From Syngnathus acus (taxonomy: Eukaryota; Chordata; Actinopteri; Syngnathiformes; Syngnathidae), in assembly GCF_901709675.1 (NCBI RefSeq), contig NC_051094.1:17336501-17400500 (forward strand): a stretch of 64,000 nt of DNA. The letters are read 5' to 3'. Positions 33,201-45,232 of the stretch are shown piece after piece. Position numbers and translations under genes: made by a program. Positions within the stretch are counted from its first letter, which is position 1. Every line of letters starts with the position of its first letter. The notes below the pieces were generated by a model. It was not told where the DNA came from and searched no databases. It worked only from the letters and a program-made list of their open reading frames with translations.

Positions 33201-33608
33201 TTTCATTTAAAAATAGGCTGCTCCGTTAATGTTTCGAGTAAATTTACGGATTGATACGGAAGGGAAACATAGGTAAGTAGTACCAATGCGGTAGATCGAA
33301 CTTTAGTCAGTTCCGATCATTTTATAGGAGATCGTTTGAGAAACGCGATTGTTTACACTTTGCTGAGGCTCATGGGAGATTGCGAGCTGAGGCTCGTGGG
33401 ACTTTGCGGATGGCTAATGCTATAACGATAGCTGCTATACGTACCAGGCTATTTCATGTCAAAATAGGCTGCTCTGATAATGTTTCGAGTAAATCTACGG
33501 ATCGATATGGAAGGGAAACATAGGTAAGTAGTACCAATGCGTTAGATCGAACTTTAGTCAGTTCCGATCATTTTATAGGAGATCGTTTGAGAAACGCGAT
33601 TGTTTACA
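33195..33608. repeat. Direct duplication, 163-bp arms, 251-bp period
   Basis: 33195-33357 and 33446-33608 are nearly identical (GGAAGGGAAACATAGGTAAG, GATCATTTTATAGGAGATCG). The 88-bp spacer contains its own small repeat (GAGGCTCATGGGA/GAGGCTCGTGGGA). Confidence 0.8.
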
Positions 33609-33689
33609 GAGGGCTCGTTGGTTATTGGCTAGTGGATGCATACCGCAACCCTAGTCAACCTCAGTTTGTTGCAGTATAGCTTCTATTTT

Positions 33690-33800
33690 ATGCGCCTTAT
33701 AATCCGGTGCGCCTTATATATGGACAAAGTTTTAAAATGGGCCGTTCATTGAAGGTGCGCCTTATAATCCGGTGCGCCTTTTAGGGCGGAAAATACGGTA
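33690..33800. mobile_element. Family 'a' MITE right-end fragment
   Basis: GTGCGCCTTATAATCCG boxes, AAAGTTTTAAAATGGGCC and the terminal GGAAAATACGG followed by TA match the right end of the copy at 7388-7799. Confidence 0.7.
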
Positions 33801-33998
33801 AATCGTTTCCATGGGCTCACCACCTGTGGGAGGGGCCAAAGGGGTCGGGTGCATTGTGAGCTGGGCGGCGGCCAAAGGCAGGGACCTTGGCGGTCTGATC
33901 CCCGGCTGCAGAAGCTGGCTCTTGGGACATGGAATGTCACCTCTCTGGCTGGAAAGGACACCGAACTGGTGTGCGAGGCAGAAAAGTTCCGACTAGAT

Positions 33999-35289
33999 CA
34001 GGGGTGGGCAAACTACGGCCCGCGGGCCACATCCGGCCCACGGGACCGTTTAATCCGGCCCGCCAACCCTGAATTAATTATATTATTAAACTTTTTTTTT
34101 TGTCATTTTGCCTGCAATGACTGCGTTTCCCCAGTAGATGGGGAACCGCTCGCCTGCGCATTTACTACCGGAAGCCGTGTCAGAAAGCTCGGTGCACACT
34201 CACAAGTGCGTGTACGTACGTACTCAGTAGTACGGACATGGCGCACTCGCGCTCTATTTGTATCAGTCCCGAATTTAGAGCGTGGGCTGTGACGACAGCA
34301 TTCTTGTAATTCGCTCGCTGAGCTTTCAGATACGGTTTTACGCTAAAGCCACCCACAAACCTTCCCCTGAAATCCTTCCATTAAAATGAGTGGCCCGAAG
34401 AAAAGAAGTGAGTGCCGAATGTTAAAAGAGTGGCCAATTTGGCTCGACGTACGCGACGTGACGGTCAGCCACATCAACCCGTCACAGATCGAGGTAAACG
34501 GATCTCTCCTAAGAATTGCCACAACAAATTTTACTCCAGACTATGATGCACTAGCAAAAAAGGGAGACCAACAACACTGTTCCCACTGAAAATGAAGGGG
34601 AGGCTCTCAAGTTTGTTGTAAAAAAATGCATTTTGAATATGATTTGTACACATAGCAGGGATTGAAACTAGCGACCATTCTCATTTTCAAACAATGCAGG
34701 ATGCTCAAGGACATTGATGCACCACCTGTTTGCGACTAATCTTAACCTGTAAAGTTCTTAAGGCTTACTTTAAGGAAGTGTTTCCCGTTTCCTCACCTCT
34801 GTTACCAGTGTTTGTGAGTTAAAACTCTGCTCTGATGTTCAGATACCCCTCACCGTGTTGCCGTTTTGATTACTTTATTTGGATGTATGCTTTCACCGAT
34901 TCTTCAAGATGATATATTTGGTCAGAATGTTTGCTGTTTGATGTGATCTCATAAGATAAACATTTTTCATTAATCTGACCTGCAGGCACTGAAGTGATGG
35001 AGACTGTTATTCATAATAATAGTGTCGTATTTTATGAGAATCACTGATAGCAGTTTTTTAGTGTTTTTTTTTTTTTAATGCTGTTAATAAATGCATTTGT
35101 TTCAAAAAACTTGTTTGGAATATCCATGCTTTACTACCTACTAAAGGCCAAAATCTTTTATGCAATGACCTTTACAGGTCGCTTATATTACTTCACACAA
35201 ACACTACGTCCATCTGCTCCTGGTTCGGCCCTCCGGTCCAAATTTAGAACCCAGTTCGGCCCGCGAGTCAAAACGTTTGCCCACCCCTG
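33999..35289 (+). mobile_element. hAT element with 8-bp duplication GACTAGAT, internally deleted
   Basis: The ends CAGGGGTGGGCAAACTACGG and GTTTGCCCACCCCTG are inverted. GACTAGAT flanks at 33991-33998 and 35290-35297. The 67-aa frame at 34386-34589 starts MSGPKKRSECRMLKEW, the usual start of GTF2IRD2-like hAT transposases. It ends LRIATTNFTPDYDALAKKGD QQHCSH, the usual end, so the two termini are fused and the catalytic body is gone. Confidence 0.87.
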
Positions 35290-36380
35290 GACTAGATATA
35301 GTCGGACTTGCCTCCACACACAGTTTGGGTTCCGGTACTAGCCCTCTCGAGAGGGGCTGGACTCTCTTCCACTCTGGAGTTGCCAACAGTGAGAGGCGTC
35401 GAGCAGGTGTGGGTATACTTATTGCCCCCTAGCTGGGCGCCTGCACATTGGGGTTCACCCCGGTGAACGAGAGGGTAGCCTCCCTCCGCCTTCGGGTGGG
35501 GGGACGGGGCCTACCCTTCTTGGGGTCCCTGGAGGAAGTGCTGGAGAGCGCTCCTTCTGGGGACTCCAATGTTCTACTGGGTGACTTCAATGCTCACGTG
35601 GGCAATGACAGTGAGACCTGGAAGGGCGTGACTGGGAGGAACGCCCCCCCCAATCTGAACCCGAGCGGTGTTCTATTATTGGACTTCTGTGCTCAACACG
35701 GATTTTCTATAATGAACACCATGTTCAAACATAAGGGTGTCCATGTGTGCACTTGGCACCAGGACACCTTAGGCCGCAGTTCGATGATCGACTTTGTAGT
35801 CGTGTAATCATTTGCGGTCGCATGTTTTGGACACTCGGACGAAGAGCGGGGCGGAGCTGTCAACTGATCACCACCTGGTGGTGGGTTGGCTCCGATGGTG
35901 GGGGAAGATGCCGGTCCGACCTGGCAGACCCAAACGCTCTGTGAGGGTCTGCTGTGAACGTCTGGCAGAATCCCCTGTCGGGAAGAGCTTCAACTCCTAC
36001 CTCCGGCAGAGCTTTTCCCACGTCCCGGGGGAGGCGGGGGACATTGAGTCCGAGTGGACCATGTTCCGCGCCTTCATTGTTGAGGCGGCCGACAAGAGCT
36101 GTGGCCGTAAGGTCGTTGGTACCTGTCGTGGCGGCAATCCCTGAACCCACTGGTGGACACCGGCGGTAAGGGATGCTGTCAAGCTGAAGAAGGAGTCCTA
36201 TCGGGCCGTTTTGGCCTGCGGGACTCCAGAGGCAGCTGGCAGGTACCGGATGGCCAAGCGGAACGCGGCTTCGGCGGTTGCTGAGGCAAAAACCCGGGCG
36301 TAGGAGGAGTTTGGCGAGGCCATGGAGAATGAAGGAAGGGGAAGCAGTGCACCGTCAACACTGTTTACAGTGGAGATGGC

Positions 36381-37055
36381 GTGCTGCTGACCTCGACTCG
36401 GGACGTCGTGAGTCGGTGGGGAGAATACTTCGAAGATCTTCTCAATTCCACCTACACGCCTTCCATTGTGGAAGCAGGGCCTGGAGACTCTGAGGCGGAC
36501 TCTCCAATCTCTGGGGTCGAAGTCACTGAGGGAGTTAAAAAACTTCTCTGTGGCAAGGCCCCGGGGGAGGATGAGATCTGCCCGGAGTTCTTAAAGGCTC
36601 TGGATGTTGTGGGGCTGTCATGGCTGACACGCCTCTACAACATTGCGTGGACATCGGAGACAGTGCCTCTGGATTGGCAGACTGGGGTGGTGGTTCCCCT
36701 CTTTAAGAAGGGGGACCGGAGGGTGTGTTCCAATTACAGGGGAATCACACTCCTCAGCCTCCCTGGTAAGGTCTATTCAGGGGTGCTGGAGAAGAGGGTC
36801 CGTCGGGAGGTCGAACTTCGGATTCAGGAGGAGCTGTGTGGCTTTCGTCCTGGCCGTGGAACAGTGGACCAGCTCTACACCCTTGGCAGGATCCTCGAGG
36901 GTGCATGGGAGTTCGCCCAACCAGTCCACATGTGTTTTGTGGACTTGGAGAAGGCGTTTGACAGTGTCCCTCGAGAGGTTCTGTGGAGGGTGCTTCGGGA
37001 GTACGGGGTGCCGAGCCAACTGATAAGGGCGGTTCAGTCCCTGTATCACCGATGA
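36381..37055 (+). pseudogene. Rex3 reverse transcriptase, N-terminal half
   Basis: 224 aa with the RTE-type RT start. KLLCGKAPGEDEICPEF, LDWQTGVVVPLFKKGD, ITLLSLPGKVYSGVLEKRV, FRPGRGTVDQLYTLGRILEG and motif A VDLEKAFDSV are intact. Motifs B and C are missing because the element is cut at 37056. Confidence 0.8.
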
Positions 37056-37439
37056 TGGAATGGGTATCCCCAGAACATAACCTTTGTCTAGTCCAAGTAT
37101 CACAGTTGGTAGAATATTTGTTCCTTTGTACACATATCAAATACGTTCTGTTAGTAGATGTGTTCTGTTTACAGATGCGAAAACGAAGTTTACAGAGAAA
37201 AATATAACTCTTTTGGTGGTACTTACATGCCTACGTTAAATGTCACCTAATCTAAAATACCAAGTGTTTCTGGACATTTTCACCTGACTACATTGGAGTG
37301 CGGAATTTGGGCAGCCTTGTTAATTTTCATAATTTTCCTTCATTAATCATTGATTGTTTGAATAAAAAAAATCTGTTATATAAATAGGGTATTTAAGGAG
37401 GGCAATTGGAAGTTTTTCTCCTCTTTGCATCTTCTCTGA

Positions 37440-38015
37440 AGAGTAGCAACATGGGAGTCTCAAAACAACTTACAGAAACAATGATTGCTCACCATCATGG
37501 TTTAGGGCAGTGGTTCTTAACTTGGGTTCAATAGAACCCTAGGGGTTCGGTGAGTCAGTCTCAGGGGTTCGGAAGAGCCTCCACTGCAGAGGTCCGAACA
37601 CACCTGATTTATATATTCGTGATAACGCATATCTGAACTAGTCTCGCAAAGGCAACAGTAGAAGTCACATTGATTTGCAGGGATGTAATTTGTTGTGAGT
37701 TCATGCATTGTGTTGGTTTTGTTCTTTGAACAAGGTGCTGTTCTTTGAACAAGGTGCTGTTCATGCACGGCTCATTTTGTGCACCAGTAAAAAACATCTA
37801 TGTCTTGAATTTGAAAAAAATATTTTTTTTACTCATTAAAGAGGTGTTCGATGAATGCGCCTATGGAACTGGTGGGGTTCGGTACCTCCAACAAGGTTAA
37901 GAACCACTGGTTTAGGGGAAGGATAAAGAAAGCTATCTCAGAGATTTCAGCTTTCATTCTTCACTGTGAGAAACAGTGTGAGGAATTTGAAGACAACAAG
38001 AATTTGATGGCTATG
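37440..38015 (+). mobile_element. Tc1-like transposase fragment, split by a hAT MITE
   Basis: ATGGGAGTCTCAAAACAACT at 37451 begins a Tc1 transposase N terminus (MGVSKQLTE..HHGLG). After the hAT insert it resumes with an LSQRFQLSF.TVRN-like stretch at 37918-38010. The DDE domain is absent. Confidence 0.6.
37508..37909. mobile_element. hAT MITE with 8-bp duplication GTTTAGGG
   Basis: 402 bp. The ends CAGTGGTTCTTAACTTGGGT and AAGGTTAAGAACCACTG are inverted. GTTTAGGG lies at 37500-37507 and 37910-37917. It contains a small tandem repeat TGTTCTTTGAACAAGGTGC near 37718-37757. Confidence 0.87.
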
Positions 38016-38279
38016 GGTGTGGACCAAGGCGGAAGTAATCTGGGGAGAGGACGCTGGCGCTGATTGTTCGCCGCTTCTCCACCAGAATTAGTTTAGTTTT
38101 AGTGTTTTTATTTATTTATTTATTTTAGCCATTATTAAAGTTTAGTTTTTAGCTTCTAGTTTTAGTGTGCAGTGCGCCTGGACCGCGGCGAACCGCGGCG
38201 AACCTCCACAGAGCCGGCTGCCTACTACGGCGCGCCCACCCCACCACCCCCCGCCAAGGCATCCTGGCTAGCCTAGCCA

Positions 38280-39329
38280 ATGGCTAACACTCAAGTTCAG
38301 TGTTCTCCAACCGGCACTATGTTAACGTACTCCATCCCCCGCTTGCTGGAGCTGAGTAATCACACCATTCCAGGGTGTGTCTCAGTCATCAAACAACTCG
38401 GACTTCTCCGCAGACCACATTACATCCACAGAGGCACCCGCCGTAACTTTGTTTTCTCCCAACCCGTCCGTAACACTGTACCATTCATCTGCTCCTGCTC
38501 CGCCCGTCACCCCGTCGCATGTACAACACGTCATCAGATACCTGGCGCACTTGGATCTTATTGTAGCAACCATGCGGGGCTGCAGTACTCTAGGTGGCCT
38601 GGAAAACATGGTGCGGACTTCACTCCTACACGGAGCGGACTCCGACACAAGACGGACACCGGGTTGCCGGGAAAACACGGCGTGTTAATTTCTCCAGCAC
38701 GGAACGGACACCAACACAGAGTGGATTTCACTCCAACACAGAGTGGACTGCACTGCATGTGGCACAGAAAACGTGGAGTGGATTTCTCTCTACTTCGCCC
38801 CCTACCTAAACACAGCCCCACAGCCACAATCAAATTGGATCTCCTCAACATCCAAGCACTCATCCGTAAATCATCATTTATTCACGACCTCATCCTGGAC
38901 AAAGGCTTAGACATAATGTGCCTGACTGAGACCTGGCAACCACCGGATGTCTATCAATCCCTCAATGAAGCCTGTCCCTCTGGTTATAAATACATAACTA
39001 AACCTCGCAGCACTGGCCGTGGCGGTGGCCTGGCTGTACTCCACCGTCTTGATCTAGAGCTGTCCCCCCTCCCTCTACCTGATCACTCCTCATTCGAATC
39101 CCTTGCATTCAAATGTAAACCTCCATATCCTATCCCAGTTTTACTTATTTACCGCCCTCCTAAACCAAACCCCTCTTTCATTCCAGAACTACACGATCTA
39201 CTCACTACCCTCTGTACCTCCACTTCCTCTAATCTAATCATATTAGGTGACGTTAACATCCATGTCGACGCCCCCCTGCCTCTGACCTGTTGCAACTATT
39301 GGACTGTTTACACCTCACCCAACATGTAA
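38280..39329 (+). pseudogene. L2 ORF: N-terminal region plus endonuclease (349 aa)
   Basis: The first 170 residues are low-complexity and partly repeated (TPTRSGLRHKTDTGLPGKHG and similar units at 38580-38780). The APE endonuclease follows: LLNIQALIRKSSFI, MCLTETWQPPDVYQ, STGRGGGLAVLHR, YRPPKPNPSFI and LIILGDVNIHVDAP. Asn replaces the usual GDFN Phe context (GDVN). The frame is lost just before the final catalytic SDH, which lies in the next frame (MSDHKLIQ at 39415). Confidence 0.75.
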
Positions 39330-39414
39330 ATGTCCCCACACATGACAAAGGTCATACACTTGACCTTGTCATCTCCTCATCGGCCATAAGCAACCTGCAA
39401 GTTCACGAGTCGGT

Positions 39415-40344
39415 GTGTCTGACCATAAACTTATTCAAATGGAACTTCCTTTCCCACGCCCCCACTCCAAACCCAAGCGGCAAATCTCATTCAGAAATTT
39501 CAAAAACATCAACCAAGACACTATAGCACAGGACCTCCAGCTTCTCTCCTCCTCCTCTGCAACCTTTACATCAGTCAGCAAGGCAGTGGACCATTACAAT
39601 AACTCTTTGGCCAAACTTCTAAGTATCCACGCCCCCCAAAAAACCAAAACAGTCACTTTTTCACGCTCAGCCCCCTGGTACACCAGTGAGCTGCGTCTGA
39701 TGAAGTTAACTGGACGGATCCTGGAGCGTCGTCTTAGAGCCTCAGGACTGACCGTGCACAAACAAGCCTACAAAGAACATCAGAAGGCCTACTCAAAAGC
39801 CCTTGGGACTGCACGTGCCCAGTTCTATTCCAATATCATAAACAATACCCCTGGAAATTCAAAACAGCTCTTTTCAACCATCAACCACTTTCTCAAACCC
39901 CAACCCACCACTCCAACAGAATCTTCAGAGGTAGTGTCCAATACCTTTATGACCTTCTTTACCGCTAAGGTTGAGAACATCCGCACCCAGCTCCTCTCCT
40001 CTTCTGGCCCCACCACTTCACCTCCTCCCCCCTTCCTTCCACCCGGGACAGTCCAGCCTCTCCGCTGCTTCTCCCCTATCTTGCAGTCGGAGGTAGAGGA
40101 CATCATCAAAAAGATGAAACCCTCCACATGTGCCCTGGACCCTTTCCCCACAGCCCTCATTAAACAACAAACCTCAGCCATTAGTCCCCTAATAACCAAT
40201 GTCATCAACCTCTCACTCCAGTCTGGCTCTGTACCCCCTGCATTGAAGACTGCCATTATTACCCCCCTGCTCAAAAAACCCTCACTTGACCCGGACAACC
40301 TTGCCAACTACAGACCAATATCTAACCTCCCGTTCCTCTCCTAG
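39415..40344 (+). pseudogene. L2 linker and RT fingers region (309 aa)
   Basis: It starts at the endonuclease SDH motif (MSDHKLIQMELPF), continues KRQISFRNFKNINQDTI, TGRILERRLRASGLTVHK, CALDPFPTALIKQQ and YRPISNLPFLS, and stops at TAG 40342-40344. The RT frame continues in the same frame right after this stop (VLEKVVAAQLHTHL), so one nonsense mutation separates them. Confidence 0.78.
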
Positions 40345-40356
40345 GTTCTGGAAAAA

Positions 40357-41364
40357 GTGGTAGCTGCCCAACTTCACACTCATCTCACCCGCAACAACAT
40401 CGCTGAGAAATTTCAATCCGGGTTTCGCTCTGGCCACAGCACTGAAACAGCACTTGTTAGGGTCACCAACGACCTTCTCATGGCTGCCGATGCAGGCTCC
40501 CCGTCACTTCTCATCCTGTTGGATCTGTCCGCTGCATTTGACACTGTCCACCACAATATCCTCCTTAACCAACTTCACTCCACTGGATTCTCTGGCACTG
40601 CTCTAACCTGGCTTCAGTCCTACCTCTCGAACCGGACCGAGTACGTTTCCCTGGGGGGGAAAAAATCCGACACTCACACTGTCACCTCCGGTGTCCCCCA
40701 GGAATCTGTACTCGGTCCTACCCTCTTCACTCTCTACATACTACCCCTCGGCAATATAATCAGGAAGTTCGGCATCTCATATCATTGTTATGCGGACGAC
40801 ACCCAGCTATACCTCAAACTTGACCCCCCGCCCTCCATAACCCAGCCTTCTCCATCTCCCTCATCCATCCTCTCCCTGTGTCTGGAGGAGATAAAGGCGT
40901 GGATGAATCTCAGCTTCCTACAAGTTAACAGTGACAAAACCCAAGCCATGTTAATTGGCACTCCCCATCAGATCCATACCTGCCCAATAACAAGCATCTT
41001 ATTCGCCGGTCTCACTATTCCCCTCTCAGCCACTGTCACCAACCTGGGTGTGAAACTGGACCCTCAACTCAACCTTGAGTCACACATAAAACACATCTGC
41101 AAAACCTCCTTCTTCCACCTCAGAAATATTTCCAAACTCCGCCCCACACTTACTCTGACGGATGCTGAGAAACTTGTCCACGCCTTTGTCTCCTCAAGGC
41201 TAGACTATTGTAACGCACTCCTCATCGGGATCCCTAGCAAGAGCCTCCAGAGGCTTCAGTACATTCAAAACAGCGCTGCTAGGATCCTGATGAGGGTGCG
41301 GAAAAGCAATCACCACACCCATCCTCCGTTCTCTGCACTGGCTCCCCATCAAATTCCGAATTGA
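40357..41364 (+). pseudogene. L2 reverse transcriptase palm and thumb (335 aa)
   Basis: It carries FQSGFRSGHSTETALVRVTN, motif A LDLSAAFDTVHHN and catalytic YHCYADDTQLYL with both aspartates. Motif B reads SGVPQESVLGP, with Glu in place of the second Gly of the conserved GVPQG(S), an unusual change at the substrate-binding turn. C-terminal SRLDYCNALLIG follows. The frame is lost after SALAPHQIPN at 41363. Confidence 0.8.
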
Positions 41365-41626
41365 TTATAAGATCGCCCTCCTCACTCACCATTGTATCCT
41401 CGGACATGCTCCCCCATACCTCAAAGAACTCCTTGCCCCAAAACCTGCCACCCGAAGCCTCCGCTCATCCAATTCACACCTTCTCCACGTTCCGAAAACC
41501 AAACTGCGCACCATGGGCGACCGGGCCTTCTGCCATACAGCCCCTACACTGTGGAACTCCCTCCCCAACCACCTAAGAGCACCCCAATCCACTGACTCTT
41601 TCAAAACTGGACTTAAAACTCACCTC

Positions 41627-41926
<300 letters not shown>

Positions 41927-42002
41927 CTGCTCAGCCAAATTTACTGTGTGACATTATCATGTCACGCACCAACATGATAATGACAGAAATTGACTCCTAC
42001 AG

Positions 42003-42330
42003 TAGGGTGCGGGTTCGATTCCACCTCCGGTCCTCCCTGTGTGGAGTTTGCATGTTCTCCCCGTGTCTGCGTGGGTTTTCTCCGGGCACTCCGGTTTCCT
42101 CCCACGTCCCCAAAAACATGCTTGGTAGGCCGATTGAGCGCTCCAAATTTCCCCTAGGTGTGAGTGCGTGTGCGGATGGTTGTTCGTCTCTGTGTGCCCT
42201 GCGAATGGCTGGCAACCGGTTCAGGGTGTCCCCCACCTACTGCCCGATGACAGCTGGGATAGGCTCCAGCAAGCCCGCAACCCCCGTGGGGATACAGCGG
42301 TACAGAAAATGGATGGATGGATGGATGGAC
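42003..42330 (+). mobile_element. tRNA-derived SINE with Rex3-like 3' end
   Basis: The B box GGTTCGATTCC begins a head that lacks its A-box half. The body reads GTGTGGAGTTTGCATGTTCT, CCGGTTTCCTCCCACGTCCC, TGGCAACCGGTTCAGGGTGT. The 3' end GCGGTACAGAAAATGGATGG ATGG resembles the Rex3 end (AGCGGTAGAAGATGGATGG), suggesting mobilisation by Rex3/RTE machinery. Confidence 0.82.
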
Positions 42331-43053
42331 TTCTACAGTACTATGACCACAGGCCAGTCATTTTCAACAACTACTCGAAGCAATTCTTTTTGTTGGATGT
42401 CTGATACCGTTCCTTTTAGTTTGTCGTTTTCAGGAGACAAGATTTCAACACCGTCACTGAGGCATTTTTTAACAAACTCCCCTTCATTGTATGGCTTTTT
42501 AGCCCGTGCAATGTTCCAAGCCAGTTGATGCGATGCAAGTGTGACAGTCTCTGAGTGCTTCGTCATTTTTGGGAAAAACTGTACCTGTTTTTCTGCCTGT
42601 TTTTTCAAAATGTCCAACTTGCGCTTGCGAAATTCAGTCCCTTTTGGAAAGTCGCTCGAAATTAGCATGAAGTGAACTGAAGTGGCGCTGAAGATTTGAC
42701 GCTTTACAAGTTTATCTTCATATTTTCGTTTAGCTATGTATTTTCTCCCTACCATTTTGAGAGCAAAATTGACACTATTTGTTTCCTCGAATGGGTTTGC
42801 CCCTCCTCCTTTGCGGGATTTGACCTCATGCGCATGCGCGTTTGACGAAAATACCATATTGAACTCAAGCGAAGCGAACACACAGCGTTTGACGAAAATA
42901 CCATATTGAACTCAAGCGAAGCGAACACGCACAAAAACAAAAACAAATAAACCCACAAATGTTGATATGAACGTAAAGGAGCCGCATGAAACCCGGCAAG
43001 GAGCCGCATGCGGCTCGCGAGCCGACTCGCGAGCCGCGGGTTGGCCACCCCTG
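42331..43053 (-). mobile_element. hAT element fragment with transposase N terminus
   Basis: The minus-strand start is the hAT end CAGGGGTGGCCAACCCGCGG at 43053. The 182-aa frame at 42333-42881 has KRKYEDKLVK, FPKGTEFRKRKLDIL and TLASHQLAWNIARAKKPYNE, the N-terminal half of a GTF2IRD2-like hAT transposase. The 3' half is missing because the SINE at 42003 abuts it. Near 42838-42930 a 46-bp unit (AGCGTTTGACGAAAATACCA...) is repeated twice. Confidence 0.75.
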
Positions 43054-43092
43054 GTCCAGAATCTAATTAGAAGCTATAGGAAGCCTTTAGAG

Positions 43093-43422
43093 CAGGGGTG
43101 TCAAACTCATTTTTTTCACGGGCCGCATTGTAGTTATAGCTTCTTTCAGAGGGCCATTATGACTGTCAACCCAATTAAATGTATGAACACCTCATTTTAT
43201 ATACAGTAAAAGTTACAAAACGAACTGACAAATGACTCGTTTTCAAATCAGACGAGTATAAATTGGCCAAATACTAAAAAAAAAAAAAAGATATTAAAAG
43301 TGAAGACGATTTGCAATTCTAGTAATGACACACGAATTTGATCCACAATTTGTCTTCGCGGGCCACATAAAATGATGTGGCGGGCCGTATCTGGCCCCCG
43401 GGCCTTGAGTTTGACACCTGTG
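43093..43422. mobile_element. hAT MITE with 8-bp duplication CTTTAGAG
   Basis: 330 bp with ends CAGGGGTGTCAAACTCATTT and GAGTTTGACACCTGTG. CTTTAGAG lies at 43085-43092 and 43423-43430. Non-coding. Confidence 0.87.
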
Positions 43423-43938
43423 CTTTAGAGGTTGTTATTTCTGCCAAAGAAGAATCTACTAAATATTGAGTTATGCGTCTTTTTTTTTTTTGGTGCACAA
43501 ATTTATGCACATGCCTGATTCTGTTTAACCAATTATTGCACAACTTGTGTAAATCATACAAACTTCATTTCACTTCTCAAACATCACTGTGTTTTTCACC
43601 TATATGATATACTTAACTGTTTTTTTAATTGAAAGTATTGTCCAGTTACATGGTGGATAGGAAGGTAAAAGATGGTGCATGAGTGTGTATTGGATTTGGC
43701 CCAGATGAATTGGCTAAGATGAAATTCCAAATTTCAAAGCTTAACATGGAAGACCTGAAGAAGGGGGCCTGAGTAGGGGTTACTTAAAAGTTAGTTTTTC
43801 CAAATTAACTATTGTTAAATTGGTAAAGGGGAATTTGTTGGTTGAACCAGTAAACCTCCAGTCCCGTTCCAAATTTCACCAGAAGATGGTGCCAAAGTCA
43901 GATTGACCTAACATAGTAAATTAATAGTTTAAAAAGTA
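43423..43938. other. Intronic DNA, nothing recognised
   Basis: AT-rich sequence with no exon, RNA gene or named repeat visible. Confidence 0.4.
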
Positions 43939-44250
43939 CCGTATTTTCCGGACTATAAGGCGCACCAAAAAACCTCAAATTTTCTCAAAAGCCGACAGTG
44001 CGCCTTATAGTCCGGTGCGCCTTATATATGGACCAAATTCCTAAATTGAAACTTTCCCGAAGCATTGTGTCATGAAATCAATCATAAGTGGCCCGCTGAA
44101 GACTATGAATCAAAAAGACTATGGATCATTATTTTGTGATTATAAAGTACCGTTTTTTTCCGTGTATAATGCGCCCCCATGTATAATGCGCACCCTAAAA
44201 ATGGCATGTGGATGCTGGAAAAAAGCCTGTACCCATGTATAATACGCACC

Positions 44251-44300
<50 letters not shown>

Positions 44301-44890
44301 TCCCAATGATCGTCACACACGCAGGGAGGCAATGGGTCCCATTTTTATAGTCTTTGGTATGGTCTTAACTAGGCTGGATGTATTTTTTTTTGTTGGCGTT
44401 GATTTCTCCGACTGCCCGTAAAGGCACCACCGCAATCAGATGAAAAGAGAGGAAAGTGACGTGCGGACATGTGAAAAAGGCGGCTCTGTATGGGAGAGAC
44501 GTTGAAGAGGAATAAAAACACCCTTGGAAACCAAAACTTGCCCCTCGTCGTGACTCGGAGCCGCAACAAATGTTTCGGATTTGTGTAGGGTACATTGTGA
44601 CAGCAAACGAGCAGGTGATCGAGCAAGCGTCTGATACGAGAGCATTGCGTTCGTATGGAGCGTGTTTGAAGTGAACAGCAGAGACGAAAGGAACATGGCA
44701 AAGTGTTGTGAAATAAAATATTACCTGTAATACACATTTTGTTATTTGCTGATTGTATTAAACTATCACATTCATTGTCAGTCAAGAAGAGAAGAGGACT
44801 ATTATCCCTTCTTTGACGAAATGACCAGAGCACAGTACAAACACACTATTGTCGGTCAGTCCTGTTGTTGGTTTTGTTGTACCATGATTT

Positions 44891-44927
<37 letters not shown>

Positions 44928-45229
44928 AAAAAAAAAAAAATTTAAAAAAATTTGTACCCATGTATAATGCGCACCCCAGATTTTAGGACAATAAATTAGT
45001 TAAATTTTGCGCATTATACACGGAAAAAAACGGTAATTTGTTGCATCTGAAGTTGAAATAAAAAAGATAAAATGGAGAATGATTTGATTTGGATCAAAAA
45101 TCTGACATGATGCATTAATGGTGCGCCTTATAGTCCGGTGCGCCTTATATAAGGACAAAGTTTTAAAATGGGCCATTCAGTGAAGGTGCGCCTTATAGTC
45201 TGGTGCGCCTTATAGCCCGGAAAATACGG
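43939..45229. mobile_element. Pogo-like family 'a' MITE, split by a family 'd' element
   Basis: 43939-44149 and 45034-45229 match the intact copy at 7388-7799 base for base over most of their length. Flanking TA at 43937-43938 and 45230-45231. Confidence 0.82.
44150..45033. mobile_element. Pogo-like family 'd' element inside family 'a'
   Basis: 884 bp with ends CCGTTTTTTTCCGTGTATAA / TTATACACGGAAAAAAACGG and TA at 44148-44149 and 45034-45035. It holds long T and A runs at 44254-44297 and 44896-44940. A short SINE remnant (44297-44366) has its middle deleted. Confidence 0.82.
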
Positions 45230-45232
45230 TAA

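Larger units (their letters stand above)
33807..37056 (+). mobile_element. Rex3 LINE, split by a hAT element, 3' end missing
   Basis: The 5' leader (CTGTGGGAGGGGCCAAAGGG, TGGAATGTCACCTCTCTGGC) runs to 33998 and resumes at 35290 after a hAT insertion. Endonuclease ([16 protein letters not shown] at 35573; [19 protein letters not shown] at 35748) and RT follow (KAPGEDEICPEFLKALD, VVVPLFKKGDRRVCSNYRGI, DLEKAFDSVPRE) in a 224-aa frame at 36381-37055. The element stops at SLYHR, before the YADD box, so its 3' half is lost. Confidence 0.85.

Noticed and set aside
33195-33608. CRISPR-like or satellite array
   Set aside because: Only two long copies, in a vertebrate genome; a simple direct duplication.
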